From the NCBI GenBank assembly GCA_006384855.1, contig VCJN01000374.1, positions 82,965-146,964 on the forward strand: a stretch of 64,000 nucleotides of DNA. The letters are read 5' to 3'. Every line of letters begins with the position of its first letter. Position 1 is the first letter of the stretch. The position numbers were made by a program, and so were the translations under genes. The notes under the pieces were generated by a model, which saw only the letters and a list, made by a program, of their open reading frames with translations, was not told the DNA's origin and searched no databases. Shown piece after piece: positions 10,101 to 21,759 of the stretch. Source of the stretch: Tetraselmis striata. Taxonomy: Eukaryota; Chlorophyta; Chlorodendrophyceae; Chlorodendrales; Chlorodendraceae.

Positions 10101-12235
10101 TCTGGATTACTTATCACTTTCCAGGCGGCCCTTAACACCGGGCGAAGTACTGCGTATGTACTAAATCCGGGCGAGCGGCGCGGCTCTATAGGTGATGATA
10201 GTGTACTCCTGTGAAACGGTGGACAACCCGACGACCGGACGACCCACCACCAGGCCAACTGCCGGCCAGCGCCCGCAGAGGCGTGAAGAGCAGGCTCCAC
10301 ATGAGACTATCACCACAGCCAACATGGACATCAGCAGACCCGAGGAGCAATAGGAGGCTGCGGTCGGCGCCACTATCGATTCGCCGCGCAGCGGCAGAGG
10401 CCAACCCCCCAAGATCCCAACAAACATTGCCGCGAAAAAAACACAGGCACCCGACTCCCATGTACTGTCCGCCGTCTCCTCCGCGTTTTGAGCCGCCAGT
10501 CCCGCCAGCCCCCAATCGATCTTCCCCTTGGTAGCGACTGTGCCACACAAGTCGCCATGCTATTCAGCGATCTGGCGACCCGCAACCGTGCGACGGGGGT
10601 CGACCTGCGCCGCAGCCGTATGTTTCTGAACCCGATCCGTACCCTCAGCCCCAAGCTTGGGGTATACACATCAACTCACGACGTCCGGGCGGTGACCCGA
10701 CACGCCCATATGCCGGCTGCCGCCGCTCCGGCAGGGGTGAGCAATGCCGGCCTCGCCACTAACACGGGATCTGACGCGAAACTCGTCGCAACCAGTACCA
10801 TGCACCTACATGGGTGGCAGAGGATGGCGATTGTTCACCAACCGGCGCCGACTACAACCGCCCAGTCGGCGATGCACCACGGTCAGCTCCCCCGGGAGCT
10901 CCCGCCACCACCAACTAGCCAGCTACAAGCGGCCCACAACCCGGCCGCGGCAGCCCCTCAAGACACGGAGATGGCCGGCGACGACTCGCCACCGGAAGTC
11001 GATCAGCCGGCGACATGCGACGATCCAGCCCCGCACCCCGAGCCGGCTCCACCGGCCGAAACCCAAGCCCCCACCGCGACAGGAGATGCCTCGGAGGCCA
11101 CCGCCCCCCCTTGAGCAATCCTTCACAGCCAGGACACGAGCCAAGGCGTCCCGCATGGCCCAGCTCGCGGCAGAGGCTCACCGCCCCCGTCGCCCCCCGC
11201 GCCGGACGAACCCCTTGCAACTGCAGGTGGCCCGTATGCGGATGCTCTCCGCCGCCAAGGCACCCAACCCCAAGCCGGACGCACGCCCACGACTATCAGC
11301 GCCTCAACACAAGAACTACGGACGTTTTTAGCCGATACGCCCGGATGCATGGTTTCGAATTTACCAGCACTTTCCCCGAAAGTATTACAAACCGTGTATC
11401 GCCCGACCCACGGGCTTGGTACATGTACGAGACGAAGTCATCATGCCATTAAACGCAGGATACTGTGCCAAAAATATTAGAGATGGAGGGCATTGTAGCC
11501 CCCACCCCACCAAGCTAGCCGGCTCGGCGGTACATAAATACTGAGCACCATGCAGCTATCCCGGTTAGCTCCCCTCCCCCATCACACCTCAGTAGCAGCA
11601 GGCGGGACGCCTCCGGCTGCCTTAGCGTGCCTGCTGAGCTCTGGATGGGATGGGTCTGACTTAGGTAGGGTCAGCAGGGGGGCGCTGCTGTCTTAGCTAT
11701 AGCCCACTGGAGGAGGAGGGGCTAGGAAATAAAGGAGGATGGCCGATAGCTTGAGCTGTGATAACACTTCGTGTTCCCCACTGTGGTTAGAGATAGCAGG
11801 TCCTAAGAACAACTCAGTCTGAGCGGGTGGATGCAGCAGACTAGGCGTTGTAAACAATTTCAATTTCAATTTCGGAATTTCGTCAACCTAGTAGACGGAA
11901 CTCCCACTCCTACCAATATCATGGCCCAAGCACTTAACGGTGGAGATTCCTCATGCGCGCCGCTCGCAGTGGTATGAGTTGCACCGCCACCAACTCCGCG
12001 AGATTCGAGACATGATGGAGGCGGTGCGCATTCTTGCGTACTTGTAGTAGTGCGCTTTAGGAAGCAACTTTATTTACGTTGCCCGCAATGTTGTACTTAT
12101 CGGTAGTTTATTGTTATTTGCGCTTTTGTAATCCAAATCAATACGTATGCGAGTATATACATACATAATATTGTCTCTATTTGTATAAGGATTAGTAGTC
12201 GGATTAGTACTCCGTGAGCGTTCCCCCAAGTACTA
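7140..12235. other. Gene-poor stretch, nothing recognised
   Basis: About 5 kb without a gene I can support. It contains C homopolymers at 8202-8218 and 8776-8795. ORFs such as 10488-11114 (+, proline/alanine-rich) and 10161-10550 (-) overlap each other on opposite strands and have no recognisable domain. The word ggttcgattcc near 9510 matches a Pol III B box but no tRNA folds around it. The part near 11450-12200 is more AT-rich, with gtaggaaatttcaaatttc-like and caatttcaatttc words. Confidence 0.4.
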
Positions 12236-12239
12236 CTAC

Positions 12240-13350
12240 GATTCCATGTTCCGCGGTGCCGCTTGCCGCCCATTCGGCCTTCTGGCGGCTCCTGTCCTCT
12301 CCGTCGGCGAGCCCTGCCCTTGTGCTTTTTGCTCCTTCTCGGTACAAGGCATGCTGGCCCGTTTTGAGGCTGCCGGCGTGAAGTTCACTCCTTCGGCTTT
12401 GGCGGTCGCGTACGATGGCCACGTGGCACGTTGCTCTTGGGCGGCTCCAATCACGCCGCACCCGAGTGGGCGGCACTTGGCCTTTCCGACGTTTGCCACG
12501 ACGTTAAGTCCGCCCCATGCGTGGACGTCTAGATCCTCACGGACCCGCCGGTGCTTGTTTCTCTTCCGAAGGGCAGCGACGGCCGGCCGGCCGATGTTGG
12601 GCTTTTTGGGTATGGTGGTATCCGCGGCTGGAACACCGTTGCTCTATGTAGTCGATGCCAACATTGCCCCTATCCTCGGCGTGCCAAGCTCGGATCCAAC
12701 GACTGCATTTCGGGCCGCAAAGCGCCACAAAATCCAAAAGTATGACGAGGGTGTCCGAAACGCCGCCGGCATGCTTCGCTTTGTTCCTTCCGCCGTCTCC
12801 GAGTTCGGCTCGCTGGCCCTGCACGCTGAGGCCTTCTTGGTGGAGCTCGCGAAAGCTAGCCACACGCACACGGGCCAGAAAATCGGCCAGCTCCGTCTAT
12901 GTGTCTGCATGACGCCGCCGTTTCTCCTTTCTCATCGACATGGCGCATGCATACAACGTTATTGGTAGGGTCGCGGCGGCGCGCGCGGCACGTGATGGTG
13001 CTCCTGCGCATGTACCTGCGTCGCGTCGCTCGTTAGCCGGTGTTGCTATGATCCGGGTCATCGGTTGGAAGCGCACCGCTCGCCGCGGCTGATGGCCCAC
13101 CCTTGGGCGGTGGTCCCCATTGGTTTCATGTTCCCCTTACGGATTTTCCCCTGCTCGTTCCTTGGCTTTTAGTGTTTCCCTGGACCCTTTGGTGCCTTGG
13201 CGACTTGGTGACCTCCTGGTTCTCATGGCTCTTCCTTGGTTCTTGGCTCCCTTGGTTTCATGCTTATGTCTCTCTCTTTTGCTGGCAACCTTTCACAACT
13301 TCTTTTAGCTACATTTTTAGTGGGTATATATTAAAGCACTCATGTAAAAC
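12240..13350 (+). mobile_element. Non-LTR retrotransposon copy 2, 5'-truncated
   Basis: Plus-strand copy of the same family as 5997-6886. The recognisable coding part (12246-12968) has frame changes relative to its relatives: the VGLFGYGG and HKIQKYDEGVRNAAGMLRF pieces fall in different frames. The 3' UTR continues to about 13350 and ends gcactcatgtaaaa. No clean target duplication was identified. As in the other copies there is no poly-A tail. Confidence 0.8.
12246..12968 (+). pseudogene. Degraded non-LTR C-terminal coding remnant
   Basis: The upstream part of this frame does not match the relatives. From about 12660 the frame gives NIAPILGVPSSDPTTA and HKIQKYDEGVRN, while the preceding VGLFGYGGIRG piece is in another frame (12551-12745). 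At least one frameshift is therefore present. Function in life would have been the endonuclease-like C-terminal part of the retroelement polyprotein. Confidence 0.7.
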
Positions 13351-13937
13351 AATAACAAATTAGTAGCCGCAAAAATTGGATCTCCAGCACTGCAGTCGTG
13401 CTGCTGTTTAATTTTGTCGTGCTCTTAGTCCCCAGTTGCTCTTAATCGCTCTTAATATCATCATCATCAGTTACATGTAGCATCTATACTGTCACATAGC
13501 CGCCTGTGGCGACTACTAGTACCCGGCGGCACTAAGGATTACGTGCCGCCTGTTGCGCAAGTCTTTCAGCACGAATAAAAGGGCTGCCCGTCGTCCCATT
13601 GCTGTCGGCTGTCCAGCCCAGGCAGAGGAAACTGATGAGCAGCCTGACGTTACGGAGTTGAGACAGCTAGATGGCGCGGTGCCGATACGACTTGCATAGC
13701 TCAGACTCAGTGACGCACGAATCCAGCGCCTGGCATTGCAGCAGCAGCAGCAGCACGTGAAGTAGGGGAAGCAGCGTGTACGAGTTCGTAGTTGTATGCA
13801 CGAAGACTGTGAGCAGCAGGTACTCTGATATTCCAACGAACAATCTTACAACCCAACACCACAATTGTGGCTAAAGGGAGCACCAATCAGTGTACCCCGA
13901 GCGTTTATACAGCATCGCCGCTTGAGCTAGAAGTCTC
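13351..13937. other. Non-coding, no gene seen
   Basis: Holds a short (cag)n run near 13738-13755. No coding feature is recognised. Confidence 0.4.
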
Positions 13938-14375
13938 TCAAACACCTGTTCGCTCTGTGTCGAAAAATGTCCAGGGTAGTGGCGCCGCCTTCTGCGTCAG
14001 CGTGGGTGGGGCATCGAGGAACGACTCCAGGTTCCGACAGGTGAGGAACTGGGCATCAGTTTGTGCTCGGAATCGATGGACAAGAGCCTCTGACGAGGCC
14101 ACGGGAGTCGAAGATGCAGGTTTGTAGACAGCCTGGTTTATCTCCTCGATCTCTTGAGATCGCCGGCTTGCGTATCTGTGTAGCGATGCACGGCCCTCGT
14201 CGCTGTAGTTGGAGCAGCTCCGTCGGCGGTCGCTACAGGTACCAGTGTCTAACTGCGAGAAGCCCGCAGACATCGCGCTGTCTTGGCCTCGGCTTGGCTC
14301 AAAGCTCCCAGACAATTTCTCGCCGTGGATCGATTTTCGACGCTCAGCGTGCTGCTCAAGGCTTGGCCTGCCCAT
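13938..14375 (-). CDS. Hypothetical 145-residue ORF
   Basis: Minus-strand ORF with an ATG at 14375, beginning MGRPSLEQHAERRKSIHG and ending in WTFFDTERTGV. It is serine- and arginine-rich with no recognised domain, signal peptide or membrane segment. A TATA-like TTATAA lies at 14408-14413 on the same strand, but it is so close to the ATG that a transcript would have almost no 5' UTR. It could be a chance ORF or one exon of a gene. Amino-acid composition looks more natural than the neighbouring shadow ORFs, which is the only reason it is listed. Confidence 0.25.
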   Translation of the reverse strand: MGRPSLEQHAERRKSIHGEKLSGSFEPSRGQDSAMSAGFSQLDTGTCSDRRRSCSNYSDEGRASLHRYASRRSQEIEEINQAVYKPASSTPVASSEALVHRFRAQTDAQFLTCRNLESFLDAPPTLTQKAAPLPWTFFDTERTGV

Positions 14376-15024
14376 GGCTATCAGTGAAGGTCCGCACTGC
14401 TGGAAGCTTATAAGGCGCAGCGCAGGGCGCGGGCGTGAGACAAATGGCAACCTTGGCAGAGCTCCTCAGGTTGTCCACCCCGCGTGCGACGGTGCTTGAA
14501 GAGCCTTGTTTATACCAGAGTAGGAAGCAGACTATAGATAGTAGTAGAGGGCAGTTCGTGTATACAGTCTGTTGATCAAGGTAGTAGATGCGGGTTGCTG
14601 TCGAGCGCGAACTGGCTAAGCGAGTGGGAATGGTGTGTTCCACTATCGACCGTTTCCGTCTTTTCCCGCTCTTACATGTAAACGCTGCTACCCGCAGCGT
14701 GGCGCCTGATGGGCGGCGGGCGGCGCTGCAGGCGCTTGGCGTACTCGTACCAGTAGGCCAGTACTGGCACCGCCGTAAATTGCCTATGCGAGCAGCAGTA
14801 TCATGTCGCTACTATAACATTGGGTCATCGTACGGGTACCAGTACTATAATTAATGTAATAATCCGCCCGCGGCCGCGGGCGACGGTCGGCGCTAAAAGC
14901 TCGCCCTGGGACATCGGCGATATGTACACAGCGACTAGTTCGTCGCGCTGCCATGCTGACGGTGATGCACGCGCCATGCCGCCCCCCTCGTCATGTACTA
15001 TCGCCAGCACTGGTAATCGCCCTT
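14376..15024. other. Non-coding, no gene seen
   Basis: No recognisable coding or structural feature apart from AT-rich words near 14815-14860. Confidence 0.4.
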
Positions 15025-15122
15025 ACAGGTACTGGTGTGAATTACAAAAAGGGCAGTTCCCCAGAATTAGAAAATCAACACAACAAGCCGCCTAAAAGCG
15101 GCCCGCATCCCGCATAAGGCGG
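15025..15122 (+). repeat. 98-bp direct repeat, copy 1
   Basis: Starts acaggtactggtgtgaatt, ends gcataaggcgg. A near-identical 98-bp copy lies at 15322-15419. A short piece (actggtgtgaattacaaa) recurs near 19344. In the second copy this segment overlaps the stop codon and 3' UTR of the minus-strand retroelement fragment. Confidence 0.85.
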
Positions 15123-15270
15123 AAATGCTTCGGCAATTTGCTTGATGACTATAACGGAGCGTCGCCTACCCAGGGCTTTCCGTAACTGGATTGCTGCCTA
15201 AACGGCCGTCGTAGAGACGCTGCAAGGGTTTCACTGGTGCCAGTCCTGTCCCGGGGGCGAAAAAAAAAAG

Positions 15271-15323
15271 GCGGGATGGATGAGTGATGCGCACACGGTT
15301 CAGAGTCCGGGCCACGCGAGCAC
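15271..15323 (+). repeat. 53-bp direct repeat, copy 1
   Basis: Starts gcgggatggatgagtgatgc and ends cacgcgagcac; repeated at 15416-15468, where it encodes the C-terminus of the minus-strand retroelement ORF. Together with the 98-bp repeat it shows a local duplication of the element's 3' end. Confidence 0.85.
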
Positions 15324-15419
15324 AGGTACTGGTGTGAATTACAAAAAGGCCAGTTCCCCAGAATTAGAAAATCAACACAGCAAGCCGCCTAAAAGCGGCC
15401 CGCATCCCGCATAAGGCGG
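15322..15419 (+). repeat. 98-bp direct repeat, copy 2
   Basis: Second copy of 15025-15122, with two or three substitutions. Confidence 0.85.
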
Positions 15420-17341
15420 GATGGATGAGTGATGCGCACACGGTTCAGAGTCCGGGCCACGCGAGCACGTGTGTGTGTAGGTGATCCTCGGACGTGCTGT
15501 GCAGCTTCAGCAACGGGATGGGAGACGAATCTGCGCCGTCTGATGAGGCAGCGAGCACGCTCTCGAGCGGCCACCAAGCTCAGGACCCCGAGGAAATCTC
15601 TTGCGAGCAAGGCCTCCTGGTGAGCCCGGGTGATGCACCGAGTGCCCCGCGATGAGAGGGCACCCCGGTCCGCAGCCAAGCATGCGATACCACGCACTGT
15701 GCGGTGCACCCCCTTGCTCACCTCACCCACTGTGCCGAAGACCATGCCCGTGTACTCCGACATATCCAGGATGTCTCGAAGAGGACCCTTCTGTCCGGGC
15801 TCCGTGTTGTGCCACGCCGCGTCCCGCGCAGCCAACCCCCGTTGTATGTCGCCCAACAGGGAGCGCTCAAACCGATCCACAGCTGTGGCCCGGGGCACTG
15901 AAGTGTACTTGACCCCGTACCGCATAGTCTTGAACTCTAGCAGCGTGGACTTCAAGCTCCGGGGATCATAGCTCCCGGTCACGACGTTGAACGCCGGAAG
16001 GGAGAGCTCTGCGTCCGGCACTAGGTCCTTGAGTTCATCCCGGGGTACGGTGTTGCCGAGAGGCACTGCCTGCTGGAACAAGTCATCCACCTCCCGCCGT
16101 ACCGCGATACCTAGGTCGTGAACACAGTGATCGCGGAAGGCATCTGCGATAGCGTCGTGCTGTACACGCCAGTGAGCGTCTCCAGGCGCCGGGAGGTTCA
16201 TGAGCGCGTCGCCGTATAGATCAACAATGACGGGGTTGTGCTCCGTCGAGGGCAGAATAATCTGGCACCCAACCACCGGGGCCAAGCACGGGCTAGGCAG
16301 AAAGAAGTACCCGGCAGCGACCTCTCGCAGCTCATGCGGAGTCATGGCTGTCCGCGCGGTGGGGATGGCCACTGTCCACATGCCTGACGCCGCGTCGAGC
16401 TGGTTGAACAAGATCCGTTCCCTACATGTGGCAGGGAGAGCGCACACCTCATTTCGAAGCCGGGAGTTGTTGGCCTGGTCTAGAAATGCCGTCAGCTCCT
16501 TTTGCGAGCCCGACGCAGCCTCCACTTCCCGCTCCATCTGGCGTGCATCTGCGTCGCCGAGATGGCCAGCAGTAGCCGCTTGGAGGCGGCCCCACGCCTC
16601 GCGCATCTCCGCGGCGTAGCTGTCCGACCCATGAGCATCGTTGAGGAAGTGGTCATACTGGCGGGCGGAAGAATTTGCGTTGAAGCTGCCTCGGCCAAGT
16701 ACGGACCCGAGCTGTGGGTCGAAGAAACCAGGGGTGGGGGTGTTGGTGCCGGAGTTCCTAGTCAGGAACCTTGGGAGGATGGCGTTCATGCAGCCGATGA
16801 AGGCGGCATCACGAACGGTAGCCATGCGGCGGATGCCAGCTCCCTTCAATCGAGTGGGGAGGTGAAGCCTGCTGCGCGCCCTGGCCACTGCATCCTCGCT
16901 CAAGGTAGCTACCTCCGCTGCCATGGGGTCGGGGTCGTGCAAAAGCTCCGCCAAGAAATCGGTGACCACCGGATTGGTGTCGGTGCCGTACGTGGAGGGA
17001 TCAAAAGAGACCCCTAGCACCCGTTCGACCGCCGCGAGGATGGTGGCATCCACCGCCTCCGCAAAGGCCTCCACCTCGGACGGAAGACAATTGCGGAGCC
17101 AATACCCCGCCTTGTGTTGCATGCAATGCTTGAGCAGGGCCCATGCGTGGTGATGCAAGGCGTGGGTGTACCGACGGCTGGGCTTGGCAGACAGAAGCTT
17201 GCTCAGGCTAGCGTCCACCTCCTCTCGTAGCTCCTCCGCCTTGCCGCGCATGTACGCCTGCACATACTCTGGCGATCCGAGCGGCACGTTGAGGACCGCG
17301 ATGCCGTGATGGCCATCTAGCTCTGGCCACTCGATGGTACT
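15389..17341 (-). pseudogene. Retroelement polyprotein, C-terminal part
   Basis: A long open minus-strand frame: 632 codons from a chance ATG at 17287, with coding-like sequence continuing upstream to about 17341, where it stops abruptly. The sequence has the layout seen downstream of the reverse transcriptase in algal non-LTR elements. It starts with GIAVLNVPLGSPEYVQAY, then LPTRLKGAGIRRMATVRDA, a FDPQLGSVLGRGSF piece, and later VPDAELSLP followed about 20 residues on by LLEFKTMRYGVKY. The PD...EFK pattern fits a PD-(D/E)XK nuclease core (inferred). The RT itself is missing, so this is a 5'-truncated copy. The C-terminus runs into the duplicated 53- and 98-bp repeats. It has no in-frame stop over 1.9 kb, which suggests fairly recent insertion. 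Confidence 0.7.
15416..15468 (+). repeat. 53-bp direct repeat, copy 2
   Basis: Second copy of 15271-15323. Confidence 0.85.
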
Positions 17342-17459
17342 GTATTGTATAGCGACGAGAGTATACCGTTTACTGCGTTATCCTGGGTGTATATTAGCGA
17401 GTAGCGACTGTGTGTACAGAATCTGTACCCTGTCCATCCATCCTTACTGAAAATACAAT
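17342..17459. other. Junction sequence
   Basis: Short AT-richer spacer between the truncated retroelement and the next repeat; no feature recognised. Confidence 0.4.
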
Positions 17460-17530
17460 TACATGAGCTAGCAGCAGAAGGCGATATCGGAAATCACCAA
17501 AGAAAAGGGCAATCAGAAAGGTCGTCTACA
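17460..17530 (+). repeat. TIR-family sequence, solo
   Basis: Starts tacatgagctagcagcagaa. It is related to the ends of the element at 27273-28302, and closest to the inverted internal copy at 27433-27510. No partner in opposite orientation was found nearby. Confidence 0.6.
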
Positions 17531-17624
17531 GCGACTGCAGGGTGAAAATCCTTACTGAAAATAACAGAAAAAAACTTAAAGCCCGCCGTATTATATTATT
17601 AAAAGCGCGAAATAAGAATATCAT

Positions 17625-18031
17625 TTAAACTACTTCCATGAGCAGGCGGGTAGGCACTGGGCAGAGGGAGGCACAGCCAGTTTTGCCAAAGGACCAGTGT
17701 CGGTGAATTACATCGGCGCTGAGGCCTGGCAAGACAACCAGGATGGGAGTGGAGGGTGGGTGTTGCGCAAGCAACAGCAAAAGGGATGGACTGTGCCGAG
17801 TCCGTGTCCCGCCTAAATAGCCAGTGCTGTTGAAGGGTCTAGAGCTGCTGCCACCAACCCTCCGGTGCCGGGGATGCCGGCGGCCGACGTACGAATCGGC
17901 GCAGGAAGATTCCGGAAATTTCCGGAGCATCGTGGCGCCGATTGCACACGGCCGACTAGGGCTGGCACCGCTATAGGATTGGGGCATCACTCCGTTGTCG
18001 TTTTCTAACCTCAGTTAATACTTAACAACGA
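17625..18031 (+). mobile_element. Tandem modular element, unit 1 (407 bp)
   Basis: Begins ttaaactacttccatgagca and ends cttaacaacga. The first 65 bp match the first 65 bp of unit 2 and the last 271 bp (17761-18031) match the last 271 bp of unit 2, nearly identically. The 71-bp middle is unrelated to unit 2. No coding capacity. Alternatively the 271-bp direct repeats may be read as terminal repeats around 18032-18909. No primer binding site is visible after the first one. Confidence 0.7.
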
Positions 18032-19180
18032 TTAAACTACTTCCATGAGCAGGCGGGTAGGCACTGGGCAGAGGGAGGCACAGCCAGTTTTGCCAAGGAA
18101 GCCGAAGCAAGGCCACAGCGGCCTGGCGGCGCGCGCTTCCCACGTGCCCGCTAGGCCGGTGTTTGAGAACAAACAACACACCGACGGATGCGCGGGCCGG
18201 CCGCACGAGCGGCGGCTGTCTCCACGCTCCCCGTCCATCGCTTGTGCGCAAGCTGCGGACGCTCCACTTGCCGAACAGCGAGCACGGCTCGCGCGACGCA
18301 TCGGAAGCGCCGCGGAGCCGATCGTGCAGGCGAACGCGGGACGCCAGGCTCACGCAGGGACCATAGTGTCGCGACGACACGCGCAAGAAGATGCGATTCG
18401 GCCCCCTCTCCAACGTTTCCACCACGAGGCGCTCGAGTAGCGCTCCAGTGACACGTCGCGCGCGATAAGGTGGCCAGTAATTTTAGACGAAAGCTCCGGC
18501 GGCGCCACACGTCGGAAGCAGTAGTAAAAACCCGGCAAATCAGCGCACGACGCGCCGGGATGTCAGCAGGGTAACAACTCGGGTGTCGTCTCGCGCAAGG
18601 GTGACGGACTCCCGCCACGCCGAAGGCAAGCAGAGGTCGGAGGGATCCGGGCTGCAAGCACCATGGACGGCTGATACCACAGGAGTGTCGGACGTCACGC
18701 TGGCGGGCGAGCAACGCGGGGCCGGCGCGCGATGGGAAAAGCGCCGGCGTGCCACGCCATACGGGCCGGCGCGGCTGGCACGCCCGCTCTCCGCGATTGG
18801 GCGGCCCATGAACAACCTAGCAGCGGAACGCCATCGCTGCGGAGGTTTAACGTGCACCGATGATGCCGAGCACACGGTCCCTCACGGCGCAGAGCACCGT
18901 GCGATTGTCTGTTGCGCAAGCAACAGTAAAAGGGATGGACTGTGCCGAGTCCGTGTCCCGCCTAAATAGCCAGTGATGTTGAAGGATCTAGAGCTGCTGC
19001 CACCAACCCTCCGGTGCCGGGGATGCCGGCGGCCGACGTACGAATCGGCGCAGGAAGATTCCGGAAATTTCCGGAGCATCGTGGCGCCGATTGCACACGG
19101 CCGACTAGGGCTGGCACCGCTATAGGATTGGGGCATCACTCCGTTGTCGTTTTCTAACCTCAGTTAATACTTAACAACGA
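18032..19180 (+). mobile_element. Tandem modular element, unit 2 (1149 bp)
   Basis: Directly abuts unit 1. It shares unit 1's 65-bp start and 271-bp end but carries an 813-bp middle (18097-18909) of high GC content. ORFs exist on both strands of the middle, none with a recognisable domain. The arrangement suggests unequal recombination or tandem insertion within a non-autonomous family. Confidence 0.7.
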
Positions 19181-21759
19181 ATAATAATATACAGCGGATC
19201 CATGTAGTATCGACATGTAGCGCGGCCGCACGGGCGGTACGTCGTCGTCGTAATAGACTTTGCATCGGAGCAGCGGCATTATAATTTAAAAATAATATCA
19301 TATATATGCCTCTTCCGGCTTACGACTACCAGCAGCGTCTCTACTGGTGTGAATTACAAACTACGACTACCAGCACTACCTGCTGCTGACAATATTTTAA
19401 CAAGATCGGACGTCAGATCCTGTTGCCAGTGGCGTCAAACGGCTATGATCGCGAGTACCGTAACGATTCAGCAGGGAGTTTCATATGTCTTAAAAGTATT
19501 AAGCCCTGACGATGTAAAAACAAAAACTCAGCAGGGAGTTTCATAAGCACTACTACGGAATGAAATAGTAGTGATGGAGCTCCGCGCGCAGCGAACTTCA
19601 CTATTCTTATACACACTTCCACATAAGTCCGAGTTTTCCATTTTCGATCGCAAAGCGCATGCATGGGCGAGGATAACGCCGGCTGCATGTGCATACATGC
19701 TAACTACAGTGGGAATAGTTCGGGCAAACGCCTATTCTGCGCTTTATATATACCCACCCGCGCGACAACACGACCATTTGTGGGCGCCCTTAAAAAAACG
19801 CGAAATCGGTGCATGATGAGTTGGCGCTAGAAAATTGTGGGTTGCGCCAACGGTCCAAAACCGATGGAAATGGCGGCACTCGTCGCACCAAACTCGGTGA
19901 ATACGGCCCTTGACACAAGTTGCACACACCGTGCGTGTAGGCCACTGAAAGCATGCCGCTATAGGCACGCCGTGACACCCCAACGACAAGTTGGCCCCTA
20001 TGGCGAGCGGTTATGGGGTGAAAATGCTGTTGTTTCTGTGGCGAACGCACGTAGGAGAGGCGCTCGATGCCCCCCTTGGCGTAGGGTAATGCTCTACTAT
20101 GGGGGCGCGTGGTGGAATGCCAGTTGCACCGTTTCGTGGGCGGGGTGGCGCGGTAGGGGCGTGGACTTTAATTAATATGAAATTCCATGAAAAATGCTGT
20201 GGAAAATGGCATTCTGTATTGGCTGGTAGATGTGTGTATCGCTAGGAGGCGGCACATGCCAAGTGTTGGTGGTCCGTGGTCATCCACACACATAACACTC
20301 TCGCGCAACCGAGTATGGGGCTTAGACACGCACTTGGCGCAAAGCCACGCGCCCGACATGGGTGGGCACATGAGGCAGTGATGAGGGGCAACTTGGATGA
20401 TCATCTTTGGGGATTTTTCCGGGGCCCCAAGAAATCCATTTTTTTGATTTTGAAAGGTTGCTTTCGACGCAGATTTGAACGAGGAATTGTGTGGTAGTTT
20501 TGAAACTTTTTCTGAGCAACCCCTGAGAAGTTATGGCGTTCTAAAGCCAAGGGGGTGTTGCTGAGCGTGGCCAACACTGATGCCATGTCAGTATCGCAAC
20601 ACATGTACTAGCCGCCGCCCACACGGCTGCACCCCAACCAAATGCACCCGAGTCCCTCGCCAATGTGTTTCCTCACGCGTTCATGGCCATCCCGCCGTTT
20701 GGTTGTCCATTCACGCGCGTCGGCGTGTGCGTGATACCGGCCCTGGTTTTGGTGCAGTTGCAAGCGCCGCCCATCCACACACCAAGTGCAGCGTGACACT
20801 CTAGTCAAATGTCTTTACGCTTCGGTTTGAGCCACCCGTCATGCATGTCTTATAAAACCTTCTGAGATTCCAGGGTTTCATCTCATATACCCTACGTTCA
20901 GGTACCCTAGACTTCTGAAGTCTTGAGACTGCCGAAAAGGGACCCCAAACTTATGTGCAGGGGTGTAGTAACGATTCCTTAATACCTAAATACCGAAACG
21001 CCCACCCACCCAATACCCCACTCCCAATCCCCCCATCAACCCACTGCCTGGGTGGACCCGACGACCGTCCTCGGCCCTTTGAATCGCGAACCCTCCCTCC
21101 CCCTCCACTCTCGGCTGGGGTTGGGGGCGGGGCTCGTGCACGGGTGGCACCTTGGTAGCCTTGGCGCCGCCTGTGCTGCCACTGCCGCGGGGGAGCAATG
21201 CGAGCCGGACACCGGCGTCTTGTGTCGTTGCTAGCCATGTCAACTCCCCGTTCGCAGTTCATTGAGCACCCTCTCCCTTCCAATCATGTAGGCGCTTCCA
21301 CCCCACATTCGGCCTATTGCCGCTATTGGAGTGGCCCGGGACGCTGTGCTAGGGAGGGAGCTCTTGGTTCGGCGGACGGGGACGCCACCGAGCAGGCGGC
21401 GAGTTTGGGGGTGGGAGGTCCGCGTCGGTTACCCGCCCGTGGCGCCCCGTTCTTGGTTGAACCCTCCCACTTCCGCTGACTCCTTGCTGCAAGACCTCTT
21501 CGAAGCTCCTTTCCCCTCGGCGCGTCCAGCTCACATTCGGCCTAGTGCCGCTATTTGAGTGCCCCGAGATTGTGTGTTGGGGGGAGCTTCCCTACTGCGT
21601 GGAGCGGCGGCTGGCGGGTGGCGATGCATGGTCGGTGGCTGCCATGGCGGTTCCCGCCCTTGGTGGCCAGTAGCTGAATTTTCTTCTGGATCTCTGTATA
21701 GAATTCTTAAATGTTGTAGCAAGCACATGTAATAATAGTTACCCTTACTTAAGACCTTA
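19181..21759. other. Gene-poor stretch, nothing recognised
   Basis: No supported gene. A short direct repeat, cagcagggagtttcata, occurs near 19470 and 19530. Minus-strand translations at 19744-20404 contain cysteine-rich pieces such as CATCVKGRIHRVWCDEC and LCAKCVSKPH that look zinc-finger-like, but frames are short and broken. This might be a decayed transposon gene. An inverted repeat near 21780-21847 belongs to the next element. Confidence 0.4.
21757..21759. repeat. Target-site duplication TTA (left)
   Basis: Matches TTA at 22692-22694 on the other side of the element. Confidence 0.6.

Noticed and set aside
10488-11114. 208-codon Pro/Ala-rich plus-strand ORF
   Set aside because: Low-complexity composition, overlapping ORFs in other frames, no motif; kept only as a remark in the region entry.
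18151-18714. 187-codon minus-strand ORF in the middle of tandem unit 2
   Set aside because: Opposite-strand ORFs of similar length and no recognisable domain; likely a GC-driven chance frame.
17761-19180. LTR retrotransposon with 271-bp LTRs
   Set aside because: No primer binding site or polypurine tract next to the repeats, and the 'interior' start is itself repeated before the first copy, so a tandem arrangement fits better.
19744-20404. Cysteine-rich zinc-finger gene on the minus strand
   Set aside because: CxxC pieces lie in separate short frames with stops between; too little to call a gene.
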